A stretch of DNA of 64,000 nucleotides from an uncultured Paracoccaceae bacterium (GCA_947499725.1 CANMPK010000001.1:496001-560000), one strand, 5' to 3'. Shown: positions 16,668-25,597, counted from the first letter of the stretch. Notes: generated by a model from the letters alone, not told the origin. Translations and numbers: made by a program.

Positions 16668-18002
16668 ATGCAGGTCACTGAGACCCTGAATGAAGGCCTG
16701 AAGCGCGGTTACGACATCACTGTAACTGCTGCGGAGCTGGACGCGAAAGTGAACGAAAAGCTGGTTGAAGCACAGCCAGAAGTCGAAATGAAAGGCTTCC
16801 GTAAAGGCAAAGTGCCTATGGCGCTGCTGAAAAAGCAATTCGGTCAGCGTTTGCTGGGCGAAGCGATGCAAGAAGCTGTTGACGGCGCGATGAACGATCA
16901 CTTCGAAACATCCGGTGACCGCCCTGCGCTGCAGCCAAAAGTCGAAATGAAAAACGGTGAAGAGTGGAAAGAGGGCGACGACGTAAACGTTGAGATCTCT
17001 TACGAAGCTCTGCCAGAGATTCCTGAAGTTGACCTGAAGTCTATCTCTTTGGAGAAGATGGTTGTTAAAGCAGCTGACGCGGACGTTGACGAAGCGCTGG
17101 CAAACCTGGCTGAAACAGCTCAGGACTTTAAAGACCGCAAAAAAGGTACAAAAGCGAAAGACGGTGACCAGGTCACTATGGATTTCGTTGGTAAAATCGA
17201 CGGCGAAGCCTTTGAAGGCGGCGCAGGCGACGATTTCCCACTGGTATTGGGTTCCGGTCAATTCATCCCTGGCTTCGAAGAGCAGCTGGTTGGCGTGAAA
17301 GCGGAAGAAGAGAAAGACGTAACTGTGTCTTTCCCAGAAGATTACCAAGCTGAGCATCTGGCGGGCAAAGAGGCTGTGTTCTCTTGCTCGATCAAAGCCG
17401 TTAAAGAGCCTGTTGCGGCAGAGCTGAACGACGAGCTGGCGAAGAAATTCGGCGCAGAAGATCTGGAAGCGCTGAAAGGCCAAGTGGCTGAGCGTCTGGA
17501 AGCAGAATACACTGGCGCAGCGCGTCAGGTTCAGAAGCGCTCCCTGCTGGACGCGCTGGACGGTCTGGTTTCTTTCGACCTGCCACCTTCCTTGGTTGAA
17601 GCTGAAGCGGGTCAAATCGCGCACCAGCTGTGGCACGAAGAAAACCCAGAAGTAGAAGGCCACGATCACGAGAAGATCGAGCCAACTGAAGAGCACAACA
17701 AGCTGGCATCCCGCCGCGTGCGTCTGGGTCTACTTCTGGCAGAACTGGGTCAGAAAGCAGAAGTCGAAGTGACTGACGCAGAGATGACACAAGCGATCAT
17801 GAACCAAGCGCGCCAGTACCCTGGCCAAGAGCGTCAGTTCTTTGAATTCATTCAGCAAAACCAGCAGATGCAACAGCAGCTGCGTGCGCCGCTGTTTGAA
17901 GACAAAGTTGTTGATTACATCTTTGAACTGGCAACAGTGACAGACAAAGAAGTCAGCAAAGACGATCTGCAAAAAGCTGTTGAGGCGCTGGAAGACGAAT
18001 AA
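16668..18002 (+). CDS. tig: Trigger factor
   Basis: 444-residue ribosome-bound chaperone and peptidyl-prolyl isomerase. The ribosome-binding signature GFRKGKVP is at 43-50, the FKBP-like domain is near 160-245 ('[20 protein letters not shown]', '[11 protein letters not shown]') and the rest is the C-terminal chaperone domain. The start at 16668 has an AAGAAGGA site and gives the canonical MQVTETL N-terminus; the long in-frame extension upstream is not coding. Codons here are noticeably optimised, as for an abundant protein. Confidence 0.96.
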   Translation: MQVTETLNEGLKRGYDITVTAAELDAKVNEKLVEAQPEVEMKGFRKGKVPMALLKKQFGQRLLGEAMQEAVDGAMNDHFETSGDRPALQPKVEMKNGEEWKEGDDVNVEISYEALPEIPEVDLKSISLEKMVVKAADADVDEALANLAETAQDFKDRKKGTKAKDGDQVTMDFVGKIDGEAFEGGAGDDFPLVLGSGQFIPGFEEQLVGVKAEEEKDVTVSFPEDYQAEHLAGKEAVFSCSIKAVKEPVAAELNDELAKKFGAEDLEALKGQVAERLEAEYTGAARQVQKRSLLDALDGLVSFDLPPSLVEAEAGQIAHQLWHEENPEVEGHDHEKIEPTEEHNKLASRRVRLGLLLAELGQKAEVEVTDAEMTQAIMNQARQYPGQERQFFEFIQQNQQMQQQLRAPLFEDKVVDYIFELATVTDKEVSKDDLQKAVEALEDE

Positions 18003-18031
18003 GTCTTCCGGTTTCCATGACCAAAAAGAAA

Positions 18032-18057
18032 GGGCTGCCAATCTGGCAGCCCTTTTT
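18032..18057 (+). terminator. Intrinsic terminator of tig
   Basis: GGGCTGCCA (18032-18040) and TGGCAGCCC (18044-18052) form a perfect 9-bp stem with a 3-nt loop, followed by TTTTT. Confidence 0.92.
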
Positions 18058-18116
18058 CGTTCTGAAATGGTTCACTCACGATTTAAAATAGGTCACTGAA
18101 AAAACTTTGAAGTTTG

Positions 18117-18259
18117 TCGAGGAGGCACCGGAGTTAAGAGTGCCTCCTCGAAGTTGCGCAGGGATAATTACGCAACCCGCCTATGGGATGAATTAGGCGG
18201 AAAACCGAGTATACGTTTCAGTAAAATCGGGGCGAGTTGGGAGACCCGCCCGAATTTTT
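18117..18259 (+). ncRNA. Candidate small RNA with three tandem hairpins and a terminator
   Basis: Between the tig terminator and the 3' end of luxI lie three perfect hairpins in a row: 12 bp (18117-18128/18140-18151), 6 bp (18153-18158/18171-18176) and 7 bp (18177-18183/18194-18200), with loops of 11, 12 and 10 nt. A terminator-like stem (18226-18254) with a T-run follows. Read on the plus strand, each loop contains GGA (CGGAG, AGGGAT, TGGGAT). The first stem also carries GAGGAGG and its complement. No ORF covers the region. Strand and transcription are not shown by sequence alone; the reverse strand would present TCC-rich loops downstream of luxI. Confidence 0.4.
18226..18259. terminator. 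Terminator-like stem at the luxI 3' end
   Basis: ATCGGGGCGAGT (18226-18237) pairs imperfectly with ACCCGCCCGAAT (18244-18255); the plus strand then has a T-run and the minus strand ends in GATTTTAC. It overlaps the luxI stop codon and could serve luxI leftward and the candidate RNA rightward. Confidence 0.5.
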
Positions 18260-19172
18260 AGACAAGACGTGCTTCTGAACGAGGTGTGCTGCCATGTCCG
18301 GCGAGGCGCACCAGTTTTTCAACATCATCTGCGCCGATCTTTTCTTTCAACATGTCCAAGAGGGCCAGAGCAGCGTTTACATCTGCTTCGGTTTCCGCTT
18401 TGGCCAATTGATCGAGGCAGTATTGCTGCAGATCGCCTGTGCTTGCGCCGGGTTTTGAAGTGATCTGATCTGAAAGATCCCCGGCCAGGTTAAAATCCGC
18501 GAGAGACATCTCCTGTGCATAAGCACGTTTCTCAAGCTTCAGCACAGCTTCGTCTTCGTCCATGAAGATGTCGCCTTTGATGTCTGCGAAGTCGCGGACA
18601 CGTGCGATACGTTCGTCAGTGCAGTCCAGCAGGGCCGCCAGAGCTTTGACCTTACCCATAGGTACGGTTTGGCCTACATAGCCGTGCGGTGCGTTGTTGG
18701 AGCGTTTCAGGACGCGATCCATGATTGGATCGATCACTGTAATGATGTCTGTGATACCAGACTCTTGTGCGTATTCCAAAATACCCAGCATCAGTTCAGA
18801 TGTTGCACGGGACACGGCGGTTTTGCTGCCGCGATCTTGCAGGCGTTTGGTGTCTACGCAGAAACGCGTGGATTCCCAGATGCTGGCACTGCGCACAGGT
18901 GCTTCACCGCAGAGGATTGCATCAAATACATCACTGAGCATATGCGGCCCAGTTGTTTGCAGAACACGTGCACAAGAGATGACGTTCATATTCTCGTCGA
19001 CACCGATGATATAACCCGGGTCCATTGCATCGAACTGGTCGATCTCCATCTCGTTCTTAATATTAACGTCCCAACCCAGACGTCCCGCGAAGACACGAGC
19101 GCGAAGGCGGAACATGTCGTCCAGCAGCGGCTGGAACAAATGTTTGTTCAGTCCATCTACGATGATAATCAT
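18258..19172 (-). CDS. luxI: Acyl-homoserine-lactone synthase, LuxI family, with C-terminal extension
   Basis: 304-residue autoinducer synthase. The conserved LuxI residues are all visible: Arg25, Phe28, Trp34, Asp45, Asp48, Arg69, Phe83, Glu100 and Arg103 (RARVF, EIDQFD, CARVLQTT, WESTRF). These enzymes make acyl-homoserine lactones from SAM and acyl-ACP. LuxI proteins are usually near 200-230 residues; here about 80-90 further residues (from about 215) form an acidic, helical tail of unknown role. It follows luxR at 175 bp, with two near-identical direct repeats in the gap. Confidence 0.92.
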   Translation of the reverse strand: MIIIVDGLNKHLFQPLLDDMFRLRARVFAGRLGWDVNIKNEMEIDQFDAMDPGYIIGVDENMNVISCARVLQTTGPHMLSDVFDAILCGEAPVRSASIWESTRFCVDTKRLQDRGSKTAVSRATSELMLGILEYAQESGITDIITVIDPIMDRVLKRSNNAPHGYVGQTVPMGKVKALAALLDCTDERIARVRDFADIKGDIFMDEDEAVLKLEKRAYAQEMSLADFNLAGDLSDQITSKPGASTGDLQQYCLDQLAKAETEADVNAALALLDMLKEKIGADDVEKLVRLAGHGSTPRSEARLV

Positions 19173-19236
19173 TTTCGTTCCCCATCCTTACGAAGTTCTG
19201 ACTACAAGAGCTAAAGTTTGTGAAAATTTTAGCTAT

Positions 19237-19285
19237 TAGGGAAATCCCGTAGTTTTGGCGAACCTAGGGGAATCCCGTAGTTTTG
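19237..19285. promoter_or_regulatory. Tandem 21-bp direct repeats upstream of luxI
   Basis: Two 21-bp copies at 19237-19257 and 19265-19285 differ at one position (GGGAAATCCC versus GGGGAATCCC, each followed by GTAGTTTTG). Their 28-bp offset is near three helical turns less a fraction. The first copy holds a GGGA..TCCC dyad. They lie 65-113 bp before luxI, the usual place for LuxR-family binding sites, so a lux-box role is inferred. Confidence 0.55.
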
Positions 19286-19346
19286 AACGGTAGGGGTAGG
19301 GAACCATCTCACTTAGGCAAAAGTGAGGCGTTTTCAGGGGTTTAGA

Positions 19347-20048
19347 TCAGCTTGGGTAGATGATCGACATGCCGATCGCGCGACCAACGGCTTGGGCCGT
19401 TGTGAGCGCAAAAAGCTTTTGGCGGGCAGATCTAAGGTGAACTTCGACCGTCCGGCTGGAAATACAAAGGATATCTGCGATGTCTTGCTGAGACTTGCCA
19501 GCCGCGATCCATTGCAAGATTTCTTTCTCACGTCTGGACAAGTTCGGGTGGTGCAAGAACTTGGTCAAAGGCTCAGAGCCCATGACGTGATCATGGATAT
19601 GCGCGGCAACAGGTTGGATATCGGCAATCACGTTGCGCTTTAGCTTTTTCCACGTGGCTGCATCGCAATCACGTGTCACGCTCAGCATGCCAAATTCACC
19701 ATAGGGGCCGCGGATTGGCACAGTCATGCCAAATTCGCCAATGCCGAAATCACGGGCTGTATCAAAAACCTTACGGAAGTTGGCGTTACGCCCCAAGCGA
19801 GACCAGTCCACCGGTGCAACGCTGCGCATCGCAGAGTGCAGGGTAGGGTCGATTAGGTGCAGCCCATTTTCTTGGTAATGGTTTTGCCAGTCTTCGTTGT
19901 AGGTAACGATTGCATGCATCGTTCCGCCCACAGGGTTAATGCCTGCATAAGCAGCGTCATCAAACTCAAAAGTCTCACATATCTCTTTGAGATATCCGGT
20001 AAACCGCTCTTCAGAGTGCGGAATGTCGTGGAGACTATGTAGGTCCAA
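19347..20048 (-). CDS. luxR: LuxR-family quorum-sensing transcriptional regulator
   Basis: 233-residue regulator with an N-terminal autoinducer-binding domain and a C-terminal GerE-type helix-turn-helix (about 168-225, LSRREKEILQWIAAGKSQQ). The ligand-pocket residues Trp54, Tyr58, Asp67, Pro68 and Trp82 are present, so it should bind an acyl-homoserine lactone. It is transcribed just before luxI and just after an XRE regulator, in the same direction. It probably acts on the repeats upstream of luxI. Confidence 0.93.
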   Translation of the reverse strand: MDLHSLHDIPHSEERFTGYLKEICETFEFDDAAYAGINPVGGTMHAIVTYNEDWQNHYQENGLHLIDPTLHSAMRSVAPVDWSRLGRNANFRKVFDTARDFGIGEFGMTVPIRGPYGEFGMLSVTRDCDAATWKKLKRNVIADIQPVAAHIHDHVMGSEPLTKFLHHPNLSRREKEILQWIAAGKSQQDIADILCISSRTVEVHLRSARQKLFALTTAQAVGRAIGMSIIYPS

Positions 20049-20079
20049 TGAACCCTCCTGTGGTCGTTAAGGCCGCGAA

Positions 20080-20484
20080 TTAGGAATTCGCAACGCTTAG
20101 GCTTCCTTGGTTTGTATCCAAAACCATGGAACGCATAAAGGCGAGTACAGCACTGCGCTGACTTTGTGGCAATTGACGGTACAGTTCCATCATTTCGATC
20201 GCATCACGATCAGAAAGGAACTCCATGTTGTCAATTGGATCAATTTCCAGGCCATCGTTTTCTTCTGAACGACGAATACCTTCAAAAAAGTAAACCACAT
20301 CTACGCCCAGCTTTTCAGCAACGGCCCAAAGACGGGACGCGCTGACGCGGTTCGCGCCGGTTTCGTACTTTTGGATCTGCTGGAATTTCACGCCAATCGC
20401 ATCACCCAGCTCAGTTTGGCTGATTCCCATCGCATGACGACGAGCACGAATGCGTTTACCAACCAAAACATCGATCTTATTCAT
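20080..20484 (-). CDS. XRE-family helix-turn-helix regulator
   Basis: 134-residue DNA-binding protein. Residues 7-66 form a Cro/C1-type HTH (VGKRIRARRHAMGISQTELG; 'VKFQQIQKYETGANRVSAS'). The C-terminal half is acidic and helical without a recognised ligand domain. It lies 31 bp upstream of luxR on the same strand and may be cotranscribed, adding an input to the quorum-sensing locus. Proteins of this type are common in alphaproteobacteria, often with roles in stress or growth control. Confidence 0.88.
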   Translation of the reverse strand: MNKIDVLVGKRIRARRHAMGISQTELGDAIGVKFQQIQKYETGANRVSASRLWAVAEKLGVDVVYFFEGIRRSEENDGLEIDPIDNMEFLSDRDAIEMMELYRQLPQSQRSAVLAFMRSMVLDTNQGSLSVANS

Positions 20485-20698
20485 TAACTCACCTGTGATT
20501 CTAGCTACTTAATCAAATCACAACCCGTTTTCTAACAAGCCGAAATTCGAAGCGACAATTACTGGTACAAGTCTTTGTGCCCTATTTTAGAGCACGGGGC
20601 AATTTCTTCGCCTCAAAGTGGTGCGTTGCTGAATTCTTTCAACACTGACTTGCGCAGGGCTGCGCGCGAACGCGCAACCCAATGTCTTAAAAAAGAGC

Positions 20699-21322
20699 TT
20701 AGGACTCTTCTTCAGATGTTTCTTCCGCAACAGGAGCGTCTTCGATCAGATCATCGTCGTCAGATGCGGCAGAGCCGATATCGTCGAACAGTTCAGCAAT
20801 TTCGAATTCTGCTTCAGCTTCCGCTTCTGCAGCCAGTTCCTGAATGGATTTACCAGACGCTTGCAGTTCTGCTTCTTCGTCGGAACGTGCAACGTTCATA
20901 ACGATCTCAACAGTGACTTCTGGGTGCAGGCGAACTTCAACAGAGTGCAGACCCAAGTCTTTGATCGGTGCGATCAAAGCAACTTGTTTACGGTCAACTG
21001 TGAAGCCAGCTTCGGTTGCAACTTCAGCTGCGTCACGAGGTGTGACGGAGCCGTACAGTGCACCCGCGTCAGATGCAGAGCGAATCACAACGAACTGCTG
21101 GCCAGCCAGCTTTTCGCCCAGAGCGTCTGCTTCTTTTTTGGTTTCCAGGTTGCGTGCTTCCAGCTGCGCTTTCTGTGCTTCGAATTGTGCCACGTTGGCT
21201 TCGGAAGCTGTCAGCGCTTTGCCCTGAGGCAACAGGAAGTTACGCGCAAAGCCAGGCTTTACGTCTACAACTTCGCCCATTTGACCAAGCTTGGCCACGC
21301 GTTCAAGAAGGATAACTTGCAT
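20699..21322 (-). CDS. rplI: 50S ribosomal protein L9
   Basis: 207-residue L9. The N-terminal domain starts [19 protein letters not shown] with the signature [13 protein letters not shown], followed by a connecting helix and the C-terminal domain ending near residue 150. About 55 further residues form a strongly acidic tail ([16 protein letters not shown]). Such tails are seen in related alphaproteobacteria. It closes the S6-S18-L9 operon. Confidence 0.96.
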   Translation of the reverse strand: MQVILLERVAKLGQMGEVVDVKPGFARNFLLPQGKALTASEANVAQFEAQKAQLEARNLETKKEADALGEKLAGQQFVVIRSASDAGALYGSVTPRDAAEVATEAGFTVDRKQVALIAPIKDLGLHSVEVRLHPEVTVEIVMNVARSDEEAELQASGKSIQELAAEAEAEAEFEIAELFDDIGSAASDDDDLIEDAPVAEETSEEES

Positions 21323-21334
21323 ATCAGTCTCTCC

Positions 21335-21562
21335 TTATTTCACGGCGTAAGGCAGCAGCGCGAGGAAGCGAGCGCGTTTGATTGCGCGAGCCAGTTCACG
21401 TTGCTTTTTCGCGGAAACCGCGGTGATACGAGAAGGCACGATTTTGCCACGCTCAGAGATGTAGCGTTGCAGAAGTTTCGTGTCTTTGTAGTCGATCTTA
21501 GGTGCGTTCTCACCGGAGAATGGGCACACTTTGCGACGGCGGAAAAATGGTTTACCTGCCAT
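21335..21562 (-). CDS. rpsR: 30S ribosomal protein S18
   Basis: 75-residue S18 with the family pattern [14 protein letters not shown], '[24 protein letters not shown]' and a basic C-terminal helix. It lies between S6 and L9 as in most bacteria. Confidence 0.97.
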   Translation of the reverse strand: MAGKPFFRRRKVCPFSGENAPKIDYKDTKLLQRYISERGKIVPSRITAVSAKKQRELARAIKRARFLALLPYAVK

Positions 21563-21587
21563 GTGTTACAGTCCTTTCTTCGCGCTA

Positions 21588-21944
21588 TCAGTTGCGGCGC
21601 TCGCGGCGGTCGCCACGGTCGTCACGTTTTTGCATTTGTACAGATGGACCTTCTGCGTGCTCGTCGACCTTGATGGTCAGAACGCGCATAACGTCATCGT
21701 GCAGGCGCATCAGGCGTTCCATTTCTTGAATCGCTGTCGCTGGTGCGTCAGTTTTCAAGAATGCATAGTGGCCTTTGCGGTTTTTGTTGATCTTATACGC
21801 CATTGTTTTGACGCCCCAGTATTCGCTTTCAACGAGCGAGCCGCCGTTGTCAGACAATACGGAACCAAAATGTTCGATAAGACCTTCAGCTTGCGTGTTG
21901 GACAAGTCCTGACGCGAGATGAAAACATGCTCATAGAGTGGCAT
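21588..21944 (-). CDS. rpsF: 30S ribosomal protein S6
   Basis: 118-residue S6 (MPLYEHVFISRQDLSNTQAE; 'YWGVKTMAYKINKNRKGHYAFL'), with a charged Arg/Asp-rich tail. It is the first gene of the rpsF-rpsR-rplI operon; its promoter must lie in 21945-22197. Confidence 0.97.
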   Translation of the reverse strand: MPLYEHVFISRQDLSNTQAEGLIEHFGSVLSDNGGSLVESEYWGVKTMAYKINKNRKGHYAFLKTDAPATAIQEMERLMRLHDDVMRVLTIKVDEHAEGPSVQMQKRDDRGDRRERRN

Positions 21945-22197
21945 GTGCTCTCCATTTCATTAACAAGCGCATTTCAAAGCGTAGGGCATGAAACCTTTTT
22001 GCACCCTACCCACGAGAGACTGCGCGGTTCTAAACTTTCGCAAAAAGGATGCGGCTATATACAATATTGGGACATGAAAACAAGCGTGATTTCCAAACGG
22101 AAACAAACTGTTTCGGCCACATTTGAAAGGGGAGCTGCCCTATTCGCGCCTTGTTTGCTGTCGAAGTTAGATCAACACAACATGCAAAAGGTGGTTT

Positions 22198-22431
22198 ATG
22201 TCTGATATGCCTCGCAATAGTTCGTTAAGTGGTTTCTCTGTTTCCCTTCAATTTGCGCTTATGCGTTTGTTTAGTGGATCACTGGGCGCTTTCGCTTGCG
22301 CGGCGGGCATGGCTTTGGCCTTTTTGCCGGGTCTGGAAGCCTATCAGGGGCTCGATATGATGAAGTCGATGATGGGCGCGATGATGTTTCTAGCCGGCTT
22401 GCTTATCGCAAGCACCGGCGGCAGAGCCTAA
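22198..22431 (+). CDS. Small membrane protein of unknown function
   Basis: 77-residue protein with two likely membrane helices (about residues 30-47 and 59-73) joined by a Met-rich loop (DMMKSMMGAMM). An AAAGGTGG site six bases before the ATG supports translation. It is divergent from the rpsF operon and converges on the cytochrome b561-YceI gene. I do not recognise the family. Confidence 0.65.
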   Translation: MSDMPRNSSLSGFSVSLQFALMRLFSGSLGAFACAAGMALAFLPGLEAYQGLDMMKSMMGAMMFLAGLLIASTGGRA

Positions 22432-22453
22432 ATCAAAAATCAGTATAATCTGT

Positions 22454-23647
22454 TCAATCGGTTTGGCGCGTGGCCGTCAAATCGATTGAAATTAAAACCT
22501 CTTCCCCAAGCAAAGACACATCGGTCAACGTGTCACCAATCGCAAAGTCAAAACGATTTAGGCGCAACCCACCTGTCATCTTGGCGGTGTGAGGGCCTTT
22601 CTCGAGGCGAAACGGCAGCTCCAGGTCTTGCGTGATGCCGCGCAATTCAAGCGTGCCGCGGGCCACATAAGATTCGGCTTTTGGAAGAATGATCGCTTCA
22701 AACACAGCCCTCGGATAGGTGAGCACATCAAAGTAATCTGGGCCCATGGCCTGCGCTGTCAGGCTGCCAAGATCGACGGATGTCATGTCGATGGTCACTT
22801 TTACCGTGTTGAGGTGCTTGCCAGTGTTGAGCGCGTCAAAGTGGATTTCAGCAGCCCAATCGGTAAATTGCCCAGTTACGTTACGTTCAAACTGTGAGAT
22901 CTGAAACTGGAGGGTTCCGCTTTCGGCGATCCAAACGTTGCTCTGCGACTCTGCCACGGGCAATGCGGTTTGCGGTAGAGGGCGCGTTGTTATCAAGGTA
23001 GCGCCGCCATAAAGCGCCAGCATCCATATCAGGATCGCGGTCATGGCCGGTTTGGCCTGATGTTGATGGGCCGTGACCTTGGTGATGTTCGCACCGGTTA
23101 TACGTCTTAAGGTGCCATCTTTCGCGACCAAACTGTGTTTCAATGCACCTAAGATATGCAATGCAATGGTCCCACCGAACACCAACATGAACAGAAAGTG
23201 CAACTCTTGCATCAAGCGGGCGATGAAGTCTGATTTGGGAACAAACGGTAGATCCTGCCAGAAGGGCCACCAGATCGGCGCATAACCTGTTGTCGCCGAA
23301 TGCAATGCCCAACCGGTCAGGGGAACCAGTACCATCGCGCTATAAAGAAGCCAGTAAGCGATATCGGCAAGGGTGCGCTCGATCCGGTTGTGACCTCTTA
23401 GGGGCAGGGGGCGTGGTAGGGTGAAAGCCCATAGGATGCGGGCAAGTCCAATGACAAAAATCCAAACACCCGTGGTTTTGTGAAGCGAAAACAACGTCAG
23501 CTTGCGCGTGACCTCTGCGGAATGCGTCTCTGGTGCAGAATGCGCGATGTAACCTGAGACAAAAGCGGCAAATATCATGAGGGCAGCGAGCCAATGCAGC
23601 GTAATGGTGGTCGCGCCATATTGTGTTTTGGTATTTGCGCGGCGCAT
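22454..23647 (-). CDS. Cytochrome b561-YceI fusion protein
   Basis: 397-residue fusion. Residues 1-220 are a cytochrome b561-type module with about five membrane helices and candidate haem histidines His18 (TLHW), His55 (SLHKTTG), His150 (ELHF) and His163 (ALHIL). Residues about 235-395 are a YceI domain, a periplasmic lipocalin-like fold that binds isoprenoid quinone-like lipids ('VWIAESGTLQFQISQFERNVTGQF', 'VTIDMTSVDLGSL', 'GTLELRGITQDLELPF'). E. coli has these as adjacent separate genes (yceJ, yceI). A quinone-linked electron-transfer role is inferred. It is divergent from fabD. Confidence 0.88.
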   Translation of the reverse strand: MRRANTKTQYGATTITLHWLAALMIFAAFVSGYIAHSAPETHSAEVTRKLTLFSLHKTTGVWIFVIGLARILWAFTLPRPLPLRGHNRIERTLADIAYWLLYSAMVLVPLTGWALHSATTGYAPIWWPFWQDLPFVPKSDFIARLMQELHFLFMLVFGGTIALHILGALKHSLVAKDGTLRRITGANITKVTAHQHQAKPAMTAILIWMLALYGGATLITTRPLPQTALPVAESQSNVWIAESGTLQFQISQFERNVTGQFTDWAAEIHFDALNTGKHLNTVKVTIDMTSVDLGSLTAQAMGPDYFDVLTYPRAVFEAIILPKAESYVARGTLELRGITQDLELPFRLEKGPHTAKMTGGLRLNRFDFAIGDTLTDVSLLGEEVLISIDLTATRQTD

Positions 23648-23784
23648 GCAGCTTCTCTCCCGTTCGCTTGGGGTAAAATACCTGCTTTTGAAGGTGATCC
23701 AAGCACAGAAGCCGCCTCAAGGCCGTTGCGCCCACCATCGCATCACGTTATTTCCGTTGGAACGTTTTAAAAAAGGGGGCTTTT

Positions 23785-24723
23785 ATGAGCCGAGCATTCG
23801 TTTTTCCAGGGCAAGGCGCACAGACCATCGGGATGGGCAAAGCACTGGCAGAGGCCTATCCGGCCGCAAAAGCCGTCTTTGATGAAGTGGATGACGCTCT
23901 GGGCGAAAAGCTGAGCACGTTGATCTGGGAAGGTGAGCAGGACGCGCTGACACTGACACAGAACGCCCAGCCGGCGCTGATGGCGACATCCTTGGCTGCG
24001 GTTCGCGCTTTGGAAGCAGAAGGCGTGTCTATGGAAGCTGCGTCTTTCGTGGCGGGCCACTCTTTGGGTGAATATTCTGCGCTGGCCGCAAGCGGTGCTT
24101 TCTCTGTTGCCGATACAGCGCGTCTGCTGCGCACGCGCGGCGAAGCGATGCAGGCGGCTGTGCCTGTGGGCATTGGCGCGATGGCGGCTCTGTTGGGGTT
24201 GGATTTCGCGACTGCGACCGAAGTGGCGCAAGAAGCCGCGCAGGGCGAAGTTTGCCAAGCTGCGAATGACAACGACCCAGGTCAGGTTGTTGTATCCGGT
24301 CACAAAGCAGCCGTTGAACGTGCTGTTGAACTTGCCAAAGAAAAAGGCGCGAAACGCGCGGTTCTGCTGCCAGTCAGCGCCCCTTTCCACTGTTCCTTGA
24401 TGCAGCCTGCGGCGGATGTCATGGCCGAAGCGCTGAGCCACGTGGATATCAACCGTCCAGTTGTTCCGTTGGTGGCAAATGTGCGCGCCACGGCGATCTC
24501 TGATCCGGCAACGATCCGCTCTTTGCTGGTAGAGCAGGTGACGGGCTCCGTGCGCTGGCGCGAATCTGTTGCATGGATGGCCGGTGAAGGCGTGACAGAA
24601 ATTTATGAAATCGGTGCAGGCAAAGCGCTGTCCGGTATGGTGCGCCGTATCGAGCGTTCGATTGCGTGCAGCCCTGTTGGCACACCGGATGATGTTAAAG
24701 CAGCCGCTGAAAAGCTGAGCTAA
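23785..24723 (+). CDS. fabD: Malonyl-CoA:ACP transacylase
   Basis: 312-residue FabD. It starts with FVFPGQGAQTIGMGK, has the nucleophile motif GHSLGEYSAL (Ser93) and the catalytic histidine in SAPFHCSLM. It loads malonate onto ACP for fatty-acid elongation. It heads the fabD-fabG-acpP-fabF set, 33 bp before fabG, with an AAGGGGG site upstream. Confidence 0.97.
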   Translation: MSRAFVFPGQGAQTIGMGKALAEAYPAAKAVFDEVDDALGEKLSTLIWEGEQDALTLTQNAQPALMATSLAAVRALEAEGVSMEAASFVAGHSLGEYSALAASGAFSVADTARLLRTRGEAMQAAVPVGIGAMAALLGLDFATATEVAQEAAQGEVCQAANDNDPGQVVVSGHKAAVERAVELAKEKGAKRAVLLPVSAPFHCSLMQPAADVMAEALSHVDINRPVVPLVANVRATAISDPATIRSLLVEQVTGSVRWRESVAWMAGEGVTEIYEIGAGKALSGMVRRIERSIACSPVGTPDDVKAAAEKLS

Positions 24724-24756
24724 GCGCCAAGACGGCGAGATTTTTTAGGAGAAGAT

Positions 24757-25494
24757 ATGTTTGATCTGACTGGTAAAGCCGCTCTGGTGACCGGTGCCTC
24801 TGGTGGCATCGGTGGCGAGATCGCCAAAGCCCTGCATGCTGCGGGCGCAACTGTTGGTCTGTCTGGTACACGTGTTGAACCGCTGGAAGCACTGGCTGCA
24901 GAGCTGGGCGAACGCGCGCATGTTCTGCCATGTAACTTGGGTGACGCGGATGCCGTGGCAGCCCTGCCAAAAGCGGCCATCGAAGCGATGGGCAGCTTGG
25001 ATATTCTGGTGAACAACGCAGGTATCACCAAAGACCAAATCTTTATGCGTATGTCTGACGATGAATGGCAGCAAGTCATTGATGTTAATCTGACTTCTGC
25101 AATGCGCCTGTGCCGCGCGGTCATGCGTCCGATGATGAAAGCACGTTGGGGTCGCATCATCAACATCAGCTCTATCGTGGGCGCAACTGGCAACCCTGGT
25201 CAGGTGAACTATGCCGCGTCTAAAGCTGGTATGGTTGGTATGACCAAGTCTATTGCATACGAAGTCGCGAGCCGTGGCATCACTGCCAACGCCGTTGCGC
25301 CGGGCTTTATTGCGACAGCCATGACTGAAAAGCTGAACGACGATCAGAAAGAAGCGATCAACAAGCAGATCCCATCTGCACGTATGGGTACACCTGCGGA
25401 AATCGCGGCGGCTGTTCTGTATCTGGCCAGCGAAGAAGCCGGTTATGTGACAGGCTCCACCTTGCATGTGAATGGTGGCATGGCCATGTTGTAA
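24757..25494 (+). CDS. fabG: 3-oxoacyl-ACP reductase
   Basis: 245-residue short-chain dehydrogenase. TGASGGIG (12-19) binds NADPH, NNAG is at 86-89 and the catalytic set is Ser138, Tyr152, Lys156 (YAASK). Context between fabD and acpP identifies it as FabG of fatty-acid synthesis. Confidence 0.97.
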   Translation: MFDLTGKAALVTGASGGIGGEIAKALHAAGATVGLSGTRVEPLEALAAELGERAHVLPCNLGDADAVAALPKAAIEAMGSLDILVNNAGITKDQIFMRMSDDEWQQVIDVNLTSAMRLCRAVMRPMMKARWGRIINISSIVGATGNPGQVNYAASKAGMVGMTKSIAYEVASRGITANAVAPGFIATAMTEKLNDDQKEAINKQIPSARMGTPAEIAAAVLYLASEEAGYVTGSTLHVNGGMAML

Positions 25495-25558
25495 GCGCTC
25501 GGGCCTATGCGCTAGGGGAAAACCTGCGTTGCGCCCGATAATTACACTTCGAAAACGT

Positions 25559-25586
25559 TTGCCTTGCATAGAACATGTGCTATAGG
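25559..25586 (+). promoter_or_regulatory. Possible acpP promoter
   Basis: TTGCCT (25559-25564) and TATAGG (25581-25586) are 16 bp apart, a reasonable -35/-10 pair before acpP. It would give a leader of about 135 nt. Confidence 0.3.
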
Positions 25587-25597
25587 CGGCGCAGTTT

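Noticed and set aside
16458-17696. 412-codon minus-strand frame across trigger factor
   Set aside because: Phe/Leu/Arg-rich shadow of the strongly biased tig codons; no domain is recognisable.
20661-20676. Terminator after rplI (TGCGCG-CGAA-CGCGCA)
   Set aside because: The stem is short with no T-run on the minus strand; kept only as a possible hairpin.
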